A DNA stretch of 10,569 nucleotides from Thermodesulfobacteriota bacterium (GTDB lineage Bacteria > Desulfobacterota > Thermodesulfobacteria > Thermodesulfobacteriales > Thermodesulfatatoraceae): the NCBI GenBank assembly GCA_013154385.1, contig JAADCO010000075.1:1-10569 (forward strand). Direction: 5' to 3'. Positions 1-5,697 of the stretch are shown piece after piece (position 1 is the stretch's first letter; each line of letters begins with the position of its first letter). A program made the translations under genes and the position numbers. The notes under the pieces are model-generated. The model worked only from the letters and a program-made list of their open reading frames with translations. It did not search any database and was not told the DNA's origin.

Positions 1-548
1 GGAGCGAGACTCGGCCCCGGGGCCGGTGCCGGCCTTGCCGCCGGCGGAGACGCAGGAGCGTGCGGCACGGCGCGGGCCAGTCTTACCGGACGCCCCTCGA
101 TGTAGGAGACGGCCTGCGCGGCAAAGTCCGTCAAGCGCGGGATGAGATCGTCCAGGGAGTCGGTGTCGGCGTATAGCGCAAGAGGGGGTTTGTCTTCCTT
201 TACGGGAACGAGCTTGGCGTCGAGGCTGGCTCGCCGGCCAAAGGTGGTGAGGCTTCCGTAGAGCACGTAGTCTGCCCCGAGTTTGCGGCCGATTTCCTTG
301 ACCTTGGCTTCGGTGAGAGGCCCTTTGACTCCGGCCAGGGCCTTGTTGACCTCGACCTCGTCAATGACGACGATCTTTCCCGGAATGAAGAGCCTGGTGC
401 TGAGCATGTCCTGGATGCCTTCCCGCACGTAGGAGAGATCTTTCGGGGCGTGGATCTCGAAGGGGAGGACGGCGATGCGATACTCGGAAGCACTGACCAG
501 CGTGGCCCACATCCAAAAGAAGAGGAAAAGGGAAAGGATGCGTTTCAT
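1..548 (-). CDS. Exported TolB-like N-terminal domain protein (partial, C-terminus beyond window)
   Basis: Only the first 182 codons are in the window; the reading frame runs off the left edge with no stop. The start ATG (546-548) is preceded by a modest AGAGG about 8 nt away. Residues 1-20 form a signal peptide (MKR, then a hydrophobic run ending VSA), so the product is probably exported. Residues 21-155 hold the conserved-looking body: EYRIAVLPFEIHAPKDLSYVR, then GIQDMLSTRL, and GADYVLYGSL near 91-100. This resembles the TolB-N/FlgO-like domain that precedes FG-GAP/VCBS repeats in proteins of sulfate- and metal-reducing bacteria. From about residue 157 the chain becomes an Ala/Pro-rich linker (PASPPAARPAPAPGP). 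In this family such a linker would lead to a second domain, which cannot be seen. It lies 57 nt after hyuA and may be read through from that operon or use its own weak promoter. The fold assignment is by motif resemblance; the function is unknown. Confidence 0.75.
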   Translation of the reverse strand, partial: MKRILSLFLFFWMWATLVSASEYRIAVLPFEIHAPKDLSYVREGIQDMLSTRLFIPGKIVVIDEVEVNKALAGVKGPLTEAKVKEIGRKLGADYVLYGSLTTFGRRASLDAKLVPVKEDKPPLALYADTDSLDDLIPRLTDFAAQAVSYIEGRPVRLARAVPHAPASPPAARPAPAPGPSLA

Positions 549-580
549 TTTCAGGCCTCTGCAAACCGGGATTTGATTGA

Positions 581-609
581 AGGCTAACAGTGGCGAAAGA
601 TCCCGTCAA
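581..609 (-). promoter_or_regulatory. Weak candidate promoter for the TolB-like gene
   Basis: On the minus strand TTGACG (609-604) is followed after 17 nt by TAGCCT (586-581), giving a leader of about 26 nt to the ATG at 548. The -35 is good but the -10 matches only three of six consensus positions. The -35 overlaps the hyuA stop codon. The gene could equally be read through from hyuA, since no terminator hairpin lies between them. Confidence 0.25.
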
Positions 610-2564
610 CGGGCGGGAGCGAGCCACAGGTTGCCGTAACGGTCTACGTCCACCTGCCATCCGGGCTCGACCCACACCGTGGCGTAAGGCCCCACCACCA
701 GGGCCGGGCCGCTGAAGCTCGTCTCGCCGGGGAGGTCTTCCCAGAGATAGACCTGGCAGGAAACCCTCTCGCCGGAACGCAGGATGACTTCGGTCTCCTC
801 TGCGGGAGAAAGCTCCTTGCCCGCGATCTCCGGCAACTCGAGGTCGGGCACGCGCGCGGAAAGGCTCACGCGGATGGCCACGGCCTCAAGCGGCGCCAGG
901 GGCATGGCGTAGCCGTAAAGCCTCTGATGAAGGGCGTGGAACTTTTCGATGAAGCCGGGTTCGAAGCCCACGGTGAGTTCGTAGGACTGGCCCTGATAGC
1001 GCAGGTCCACCTCGGGTTTGACCTCGAGTTCTTCCCGCCGATAGCCGTAACGGGAAAGCTCCTTCAAGGCCCTTTCGATGAGCTCGTCGAAAAGCGGCAG
1101 GAGGTATTCGTAAGCCACCTTCGGGCCGCTCAGGAAGACCGCCTGGGAGAAGTCGAAGGAAGGGCGGGCCATGAGGAGCCCCAGGGCCGAGAGGACTCCG
1201 GAGAGGCGGGGCACCAGGATACGTTTCATGGAGAGGCGCTCGGCCAGGGCCGTGGCGTGGAGCCCGCCGGCGCCTCCGAAGCAGACGAGGGTAAAGTCCT
1301 GCGGGTCTATCCCCCTTTCCACCGAGACCTTCTTGATGGCCTGTTCCATGTGGTTGTTGACGATCTCGATGACCCCGAGGGCCAGCTCCTCCACCCTGAA
1401 GCCGCGGGATTCCGCAAGCCGCTGGAACACGCGACGGGAGGCCTCGGGCTGGAGGGAGAGGCGTCCGGCCAGGAAACGGTGGGGAAGGAGGCGTCCGAGG
1501 AGGAGATTGGCGTCGGTCACCGTGGGCATCCGGCCTCCCTTGCCGTAGCAGGCAGGCCCCGGATCGGCCCCGGCGCTCTCCGGTCCGACGCGGAGGGCCC
1601 CGCCCTTGTCGAAGGAGGCGATGGATCCGCCGCCGGCGCCGATGGTGTGGATGTCGATCATCTTCAGATGGACGGGATAGCCCTCGAGCACGTACTGCCG
1701 GGTGTAGGTGGGCTCGCCGTCACAGAGGGAGACGTCGGTCGAGGTGCCGCCCATGTCGAAGGTGATGATTTTTTCGAGCCCCAGCAGTCTGGCCAGGGTG
1801 AAGGCCCCGTGGACCCCACCGGCGGGGCCGGAGAGCAGGGTGGCGGCGGCGCGGCGCCCGGCGGCTTCCGCGGGCATGAGTCCTCCGCTCGACTGCATGA
1901 GAAAGATCTTGGTTTGCGGCAGGTTGCGTGCGAGTTGCCCCACGTAGCGGGCCATGATGGGGGCGAGATAGGCGTTCACCAGCGTGGTGGAGGTGCGCTC
2001 GAACTCGCGAAACTCGGGCAGTATCTCCGAGGAGAGGGAAAGGGGGACTCCGGTGCCGGAGAGGGCCTCTTTGATCTTTCTCTCGTGGATGGGGTTGGCG
2101 TAAGAGTGGAGGAGGCTCACGGCCACGGATTCGAACCCCTTTTCCGTGACGAAACGCCGGAGGACCTCGAGTTCACCCGAAGAAAGGGCCTTGAGCACTT
2201 CGCCTCTGGCGTTCACCCGCTCCGGGACGCCGACCACCTGCCGGCGGGAGAGCAGGGGGCGGGGTTTCTGCACCCAGAAGTCGAAGAGTTTGGGCCGGTT
2301 CTGGCGACCGATGAAGATCACGTCCTCAAAGCCCGCGGTGGTGATGAGGAGCACCTTGGCCCCGCGGCGGGTGAGGAAGGCGTTGGTGCCCACGGTGGTG
2401 CCGTGAAGCAGCACCGCGGGGTGCCCCCCGAGTTCCGCAAGACCCTTGAGCACGGCGCGCGAAGGGTCCTCGGGGGTGGAGGGCACTTTGTGGGTGAGGA
2501 GGCGACCTTCGCTTTCGGCGACGAAGTCCGTAAAGGTGCCTCCGGTGTCAACCGCAACCCGCAT
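606..2564 (-). CDS. Hydantoinase/oxoprolinase family protein, HyuA-type subunit
   Basis: This is a 652-residue member of the HyuA family, whose relatives are N-methylhydantoinase A, the alpha part of 5-oxoprolinase, and acetone/acetophenone carboxylase subunits. These use ATP to activate or hydrolyse a cyclic amide or carbonyl substrate. The ASKHA-fold phosphate-binding motifs are intact: DTGGTFTD at 6-13, HGTTVGTNA at 54-62, SSGGLM at 225-230, SGPAGGVHG at 245-253, FDMGGTSTD at 269-277, GAGGG at 309-313, SAGADPGPACYG at 330-341 and FGGAGGLHA at 429-437. Length is near the usual size of a stand-alone HyuA (about 650-700). The start ATG lies 15 nt after the phosphoesterase stop with only a weak SD (AGGTCGGTG), suggesting translational coupling. 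A HyuB partner would normally be adjacent, but the next gene is an unrelated exported protein. The family is certain; the substrate cannot be read from the sequence. Confidence 0.9.
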   Translation of the reverse strand: MRVAVDTGGTFTDFVAESEGRLLTHKVPSTPEDPSRAVLKGLAELGGHPAVLLHGTTVGTNAFLTRRGAKVLLITTAGFEDVIFIGRQNRPKLFDFWVQKPRPLLSRRQVVGVPERVNARGEVLKALSSGELEVLRRFVTEKGFESVAVSLLHSYANPIHERKIKEALSGTGVPLSLSSEILPEFREFERTSTTLVNAYLAPIMARYVGQLARNLPQTKIFLMQSSGGLMPAEAAGRRAAATLLSGPAGGVHGAFTLARLLGLEKIITFDMGGTSTDVSLCDGEPTYTRQYVLEGYPVHLKMIDIHTIGAGGGSIASFDKGGALRVGPESAGADPGPACYGKGGRMPTVTDANLLLGRLLPHRFLAGRLSLQPEASRRVFQRLAESRGFRVEELALGVIEIVNNHMEQAIKKVSVERGIDPQDFTLVCFGGAGGLHATALAERLSMKRILVPRLSGVLSALGLLMARPSFDFSQAVFLSGPKVAYEYLLPLFDELIERALKELSRYGYRREELEVKPEVDLRYQGQSYELTVGFEPGFIEKFHALHQRLYGYAMPLAPLEAVAIRVSLSARVPDLELPEIAGKELSPAEETEVILRSGERVSCQVYLWEDLPGETSFSGPALVVGPYATVWVEPGWQVDVDRYGNLWLAPAR

Positions 2565-2579
2565 TCGCTGGTCACCGAC

Positions 2580-3074
2580 CTAGACTTCGAGGGTGATCTT
2601 CTCTACGCGACGGGATTCCGTGTCGTAGAAGGCAAACGTCGGCGGGCCTTCCTTGCCCAGGAGTTCTCCCGGATTTATCACCGGGACGCCGTTTATTTCC
2701 CGCACTTCGTAGACGTGGGTGTGCCCGCAACAGACGAGGTCGAATTTGCCGGTAGCTGCCAGCCCTTCGGCCAGCTCCGGAAAGTGCACCAGGGCCACGC
2801 GGACCCCGTCGAGTTCCTCGAAGGAGAACTGCCCGTGGAGATGGACGTGCGGGAACTTCTGGCACTGCTTGGCCAGGAGCCAGATGTCTCCCGGGTTGTT
2901 GCCCTGGATGAGATGGACCTCGCCCTTGAACTTGCCGAGCTCAAGGGCCATGAAGGGGGAGATGAGGTCCCCGCAGTGCAGGAGATACTTGGCACCTCTT
3001 TCGTTGGCGATTTCTACGGCGCGGCGCAGATGAGGGATGGCGTCGTGGCTGTCGCTCATGATGGCGATGAGCAC
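2580..3074 (-). CDS. YfcE/MJ0936-type metallophosphoesterase
   Basis: A 164-residue calcineurin-like phosphoesterase of the small YfcE/MJ0936 class, which hydrolyses phosphodiesters with a di-metal centre in the cytoplasm. The metal-binding motifs appear in order: SDSHD at 7-11 (D8, H10), HCGD at 33-36 (D36), GNNPGD at 58-63 (N59), VHF with H97, and GHTH at 117-120, followed by NPGE at 134-137. The chain matches the family length (about 160-185). GNNPGD and VHF differ slightly from the common GNCD and HG forms but keep the presumed ligands. The start is GTG (3072-3074), chosen because AAGGAGGG sits 6 nt upstream; a downstream ATG (codon 6) lacks a site. That SD immediately follows the TGA of the radical SAM gene, so the two are surely co-transcribed. 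The physiological substrate is unknown. Its place between a radical SAM enzyme and HyuA may mean it acts in the same pathway, but that is inference. Confidence 0.9.
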   Translation of the reverse strand: MLIAIMSDSHDAIPHLRRAVEIANERGAKYLLHCGDLISPFMALELGKFKGEVHLIQGNNPGDIWLLAKQCQKFPHVHLHGQFSFEELDGVRVALVHFPELAEGLAATGKFDLVCCGHTHVYEVREINGVPVINPGELLGKEGPPTFAFYDTESRRVEKITLEV

Positions 3075-3088
3075 GATTTACCCTCCTT

Positions 3089-4492
3089 TCAACCAATTTG
3101 TCCGGCTGGTGAGATGGCGAACTGAGATTCGATTTGCTGGAGCTTTTCGAAGTAGTCTTCGTTTTCGCGAATCCAGTGGCGCACGTACTTGCGCCCCATG
3201 TAGCGGATGTAGGCTCCCCACAGGTCTCCGCGGAGGAGGAACTTGAGGGCTTCGCGCAGGGAGTAGAACTCACGATGGAGCCGAAAACCCTCCCTCTGGA
3301 GCTGGGTGAGGGAGAGGTTCTTGGGATGGAAGACCACGTGGTGCCCGTCGTAGAGGTCCCACTGGGTGGAGAAGACGCGCCCTTCCTTGAGCCAGTTCTC
3401 GTAGAGCACCGAGCCCGGAATGGGGGTGAGCACCAGGAACTGGGCGGAATCGAGCCTTACGTCGCGGGCAAAGTCGAGCGTGGCCTGGATGCTCTCCGGG
3501 GTGTCGGTGTCCGCCCCGATGACGAACATGCCGTGGATGCGGATGCCGTACTTGTGGAGCACCTTTACCCCTTCGAGGATCTCCTGATAGGTGAGACCCT
3601 TCTTGTAGGTCTTGAGGGTTTCGGGGTTGATGGACTCGATGCCCACGTAAACCAGGAAGCAGTTGCTCCTCTTCATGAGCTCGAGGAGCTCTTTGTCCTT
3701 GTAGATGTCAATGCGCACCTGAGCCGACCAGGTGCCCTTGAAGCCCCGCTGGATCATGCCTTCGAGGAGCTCCTTGGTGCGCGGGCGATGGGCGGTGAAG
3801 TTGTCGTCGTAGAAGAAGACGTGCTGACCCTTTTCGATGCGGTCGAGCTCCTCGAGCAGGAGCTCCTTGTCGCGGAAGCGATAGCGGCGCCCGAACATGG
3901 GGGCCACGGAGCAGAAGACGCAGGCGTGAGGACAACCCCGCGAGGTCATCATGGGATAGATGCGCATCTTTTTGGGATTGACCCCGGGAATGAGGCTGAA
4001 GTCGGGTATGGGAAGTTTGTTGAGATCGGTGACCTTTTTGTTGGGCGGGTTGTGGACCACGTCCCCGTTGCGACGCCAGGTGAGCCCGGGGATGTGGTCG
4101 AAGGGCCCGCCGGCCTCGATGGCTTCCACCAGTTGCACGATGGTTTCGTCTCCTTCCCCGCGGATGACGAAGTCGCAATGACCAATGGCTTCGTCGGGAA
4201 CGAAGGAGACGTGGACCCCGCCCATGACCACCTTCTTGCCGTAGCGCTCGCGGAAGCGGTCGGCCATTTCGTAGGCGCGAAGCGCGGTGGAGGTGATGGT
4301 GGAGATGAGGACCAGGTCGGCCTCTTTCACGGCCTCTTCGTCAATGGGACACAGCTCTTCGAGGAAGACTTTTACTTCGTGTCCCTGGTCTCTAAGGATG
4401 GTGCCGAGGAGGGGCATGGCCAGGCGGGGCAGTTTAAAGGCGGAAAAGACATGGGTCCTGACGTTTTTGGGTTCGATGGCTACTATCTTCAT
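3089..4492 (-). CDS. Cobalamin-binding-domain radical SAM protein
   Basis: A 467-residue class B-like radical SAM protein. Residues 1-140 form an N-terminal Rossmann-type cobalamin-binding domain (MKIVAIEPKN, GTILRDQGHEVKVF, GGVHVSFVPDEAI at 91-103, GEGDE at 112-116). It lacks the DxHxxG histidine, as is common for the BchE-like branch. The radical SAM core starts at TSRGCPHACVFC with the iron-sulfur cysteines C187, C191 and C194, followed by FFYDDNF (226-232), GIESI (284-288) and a C-terminal helical segment rich in Tyr and Arg. Members of this group methylate unactivated carbons or rearrange rings in lipids, cofactors and natural products; the reaction here is unknown. I chose ATG 4490-4492 because MKIVAIEP aligns with domain starts. 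The frame is open further upstream (to 4588), but that stretch (MSPNLSQKRKT...) looks like untranslated AT-rich leader. There is no strong SD (GGGG only). It is the first gene of the operon with the phosphoesterase and hyuA. Confidence 0.9.
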   Translation of the reverse strand: MKIVAIEPKNVRTHVFSAFKLPRLAMPLLGTILRDQGHEVKVFLEELCPIDEEAVKEADLVLISTITSTALRAYEMADRFRERYGKKVVMGGVHVSFVPDEAIGHCDFVIRGEGDETIVQLVEAIEAGGPFDHIPGLTWRRNGDVVHNPPNKKVTDLNKLPIPDFSLIPGVNPKKMRIYPMMTSRGCPHACVFCSVAPMFGRRYRFRDKELLLEELDRIEKGQHVFFYDDNFTAHRPRTKELLEGMIQRGFKGTWSAQVRIDIYKDKELLELMKRSNCFLVYVGIESINPETLKTYKKGLTYQEILEGVKVLHKYGIRIHGMFVIGADTDTPESIQATLDFARDVRLDSAQFLVLTPIPGSVLYENWLKEGRVFSTQWDLYDGHHVVFHPKNLSLTQLQREGFRLHREFYSLREALKFLLRGDLWGAYIRYMGRKYVRHWIRENEDYFEKLQQIESQFAISPAGQIG

Positions 4493-4502
4493 GGAGCCCC
4501 AT

Positions 4503-4530
4503 GATATAGCAACTTGAGAGAGAGTGCAAA
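4503..4530 (-). promoter_or_regulatory. Candidate promoter of the radical SAM operon
   Basis: On the minus strand TTTGCA (4530-4525), a 16-nt spacer and TATATC (4508-4503) form a sigma70-like promoter; the -10 is preceded by TGC, an extended -10. Only 10 nt separate the -10 from the ATG at 4492, so the transcript would begin about 3-4 nt before the start codon. This fits the absence of a good Shine-Dalgarno but needs experimental mapping. Confidence 0.35.
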
Positions 4531-4608
4531 GAAAATCCCCGCAAAAAACGCGTAAAGTTTTTCTTTTTTGGCTCAAATTCGGGCTCATCGTTTCTTGATT
4601 TGGATGCT

Positions 4609-4634
4609 CTTGAGACTCCTTCGCAGCCCAACGG
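4609..4634 (+). promoter_or_regulatory. Possible heat-shock (sigma32-like) promoter upstream of hsp20
   Basis: CTTGAGA (4609-4615) resembles the sigma32 -35 core CTTGAAA. After 13 nt counted from TTGA it is followed by CCCAACGG (4627-4634), a partial match to CCCCATnT. Transcription from here would give a leader of about 115 nt containing all the hairpins described below. The -10 match is poor, so this is a suggestion only. Confidence 0.22.
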
Positions 4635-4659
4635 AAATATCCTGTCAGTTCACAGAAAT

Positions 4660-4757
4660 CTCTTGATAGAGCTTGCCTTCTTCGAAGGAGTGCTTATCTT
4701 CCCTGGCGAAAATGGAGGAAATTCAGGCTGAAAATTTGTGAAAAGGAGGGAAGAACT
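4660..4757 (+). promoter_or_regulatory. Structured leader of the first hsp20 gene; candidate RNA thermometer
   Basis: Several inverted repeats lie in series: CTCT-TGAT-AGAG (4660-4671), CCTTC-TTC-GAAGG (4676-4688), and TTCA-GGC-TGAA (4722-4732) flanked by AAA/TTT (4719-4721 with 4735-4737). TCTTCCCT (4697-4704) is perfectly complementary to AGGGAAGA (4747-4754), which covers the 3' part of the Shine-Dalgarno AAGGAGGG and the bases just after it. That helix would enclose the third hairpin and hide the ribosome site. Small heat-shock genes are the classic hosts of ROSE and fourU thermometers, but no fourU motif is present and the pairing is my own reading. It works only if transcription starts upstream of about 4690. 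Confidence 0.3.
4673..4700 (+). promoter_or_regulatory. Candidate sigma70-like promoter of the hsp20 pair
   Basis: TTGCCT (4673-4678), a 16-nt spacer and TATCTT (4695-4700) would start transcription near 4707, with a leader of about 50 nt. Within the spacer, GAGTGCTTA (4688-4696) matches 8 of 9 bases of the right arm of the HrcA operator CIRCE (GAGTGCTAA), but the left arm is not recognisable. If this promoter is the real one, the thermometer helix described for the same leader could not form. Confidence 0.3.
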
Positions 4758-5231
4758 ATGCCTATTAACTGGGGGTTGGAATTTTTTGATCCTTTCCGTG
4801 AATTTGAAAGGTTGCAAGAAGAGGTCGATCGCCTCTTGCAGCTGACCAGTCCCTTCATCCCCATCAGGGCGGCGGTAGCCAGGGGCACCTTTCCGGTGAT
4901 CAACATCGGTGAGACGAGCGACAGCGTCCTGGTCTATCTCTTCGCCCCGGGAATCGAGCTCGACAAGATAGATCTCTCCATCGAGGGCAACATCCTCTCC
5001 ATCAGCGGTGAGCGTGACGCCACGAAGGCCCTCAAGGTGGAGAACGTGGATCCCGCCCGCTACTACCGCCAGGAAAGGTTCAGCGGCCGTTTCACCCGCG
5101 CCGTGACCCTTCCTGATTCCATTGATCCTTCGCAGGTAGAGGCCACCTATCAGAACGGGATCATCAAGGTGAAGATCGGCAAGAAAGAGGAAAAGAAGGC
5201 TCGTCGCATCGAGGTGAAGGCGAGCTGCTAA
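4758..5231 (+). CDS. Small heat shock protein, Hsp20/alpha-crystallin family (first of pair)
   Basis: A 157-residue ATP-independent holdase chaperone that binds unfolding proteins as a large oligomer in the cytoplasm. Residues 1-44 are a variable N-terminal arm (NWGLEFFDPFREFERLQEEVDRLLQL) with amphipathic helix character. The alpha-crystallin domain spans about 45-141, including the RYYRQERFSGRFTRAVTLPDSID block (101-123) typical of class A bacterial sHSPs and the AxxxxGII signature (A129, G134). The C-terminal IxI/V anchor is IEV at 151-153, and the protein ends in a Cys (157), which is uncommon. The start ATG is fixed by AAGGAGGG (4743-4750), 7 nt upstream. The second hsp20 follows after 26 nt, so the two are an operon. 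Regulation is probably heat-responsive and may act at the leader, as described separately. Confidence 0.95.
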   Translation: MPINWGLEFFDPFREFERLQEEVDRLLQLTSPFIPIRAAVARGTFPVINIGETSDSVLVYLFAPGIELDKIDLSIEGNILSISGERDATKALKVENVDPARYYRQERFSGRFTRAVTLPDSIDPSQVEATYQNGIIKVKIGKKEEKKARRIEVKASC

Positions 5232-5257
5232 AAAGAATTTGAAAGGAGGTCGAGACC

Positions 5258-5653
5258 ATGGCTGAAAAGGAAACCAAAGAACTTGCTCCCAGAGAGGAAC
5301 AGGCCCCGGCTCTCAGGCGGGAACGGCCCATGATCCCGCCGGTAGATATCTACGAAACCGAGGAGGCTTTGATCCTGGTGGCGGACATGCCCGGCGTCAC
5401 CAAGGAGAGCGTCGAGGTAAAGATTGACGAGAACGTCCTCCACATGAGAGGGGAGATCACCGATCTGCCCGGCGAGGACGTGGAGCCCATCTACGTTGAG
5501 CTTCGCGGAAACGAGTACTACCGGGCCTTCACCATCGGTCCGGAGTTCGATCTCGACAAGATCGAGGCCTCGATGGAGGCCGGAGTCCTGCGCATCTACC
5601 TCCCGAAGGTAGAGGCGGAGAAACCGCGGAAGATCGAGATCAAGGTGGCGTAA
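5258..5653 (+). CDS. Small heat shock protein, Hsp20/alpha-crystallin family (second of pair)
   Basis: A 131-residue Hsp20 with a short, charged, low-hydrophobicity N-terminal arm (1-27, AEKETKELAPREEQAPALRRERP), unlike its neighbour. The alpha-crystallin domain runs from about 28 (PPVDIYETEEALILVADMPGV) to 116, with the canonical AxxxxGVL (A104, G109). The C-terminal anchor IEI is at 126-128. It lacks the RYYRQERFSGRF-type block of the first protein and has GNEYYRAFTIGPEFD instead, so it is a distinct subclass rather than a recent duplicate. Its SD AAAGGAGGTC (5242-5251) is near consensus, 6 nt before the ATG. The two proteins may form mixed oligomers or divide substrates; paired divergent sHSPs often do, but this is inference. 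An intrinsic terminator follows directly. Confidence 0.95.
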   Translation: MAEKETKELAPREEQAPALRRERPMIPPVDIYETEEALILVADMPGVTKESVEVKIDENVLHMRGEITDLPGEDVEPIYVELRGNEYYRAFTIGPEFDLDKIEASMEAGVLRIYLPKVEAEKPRKIEIKVA

Positions 5654-5661
5654 GCCGCAGG

Positions 5662-5697
5662 AAAGAGGGCCGGATGTCCCGGCCCTCTTTTGTTTTC
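5662..5697 (+). terminator. Intrinsic terminator of the hsp20 operon
   Basis: A perfect 12-bp stem, AAAGAGGGCCGG (5662-5673) with CCGGCCCTCTTT (5679-5690), closes a 5-nt loop and runs into TTTTGTTTT. It begins 8 nt after the second hsp20 stop. The T-run ends against the argD stop codon (5697-5699) of the opposite strand. On the minus strand the hairpin is followed by only a short T-run, so it is mainly a plus-strand terminator. Confidence 0.9.

Noticed and set aside
927..3125. A 732-codon open frame on the plus strand, antisense to hyuA and the phosphoesterase
   Set aside because: It mirrors two genes with complete family motifs, spans their junction, and its translation is a Gly/Glu/Asp/His-rich low-information sequence typical of the antisense frame of GC-rich genes. 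No RBS or domain was seen.
3134..4504. A 456-codon plus-strand frame antisense to the radical SAM gene
   Set aside because: The minus-strand gene has the full CxxxCxxC core and cobalamin domain; the antisense frame has no recognisable motif and reflects codon bias.
4434..4631. A 65-codon minus-strand frame upstream of and overlapping the radical SAM start
   Set aside because: It is out of frame with the gene, has no SD and no motif, and covers the promoter region.
4712..4741. A nine-codon upstream ORF (MEEIQAENL) ending just before the hsp20 SD
   Set aside because: It has no SD of its own and its length is within chance for an AT-rich leader; no attenuation-type codon run is present.
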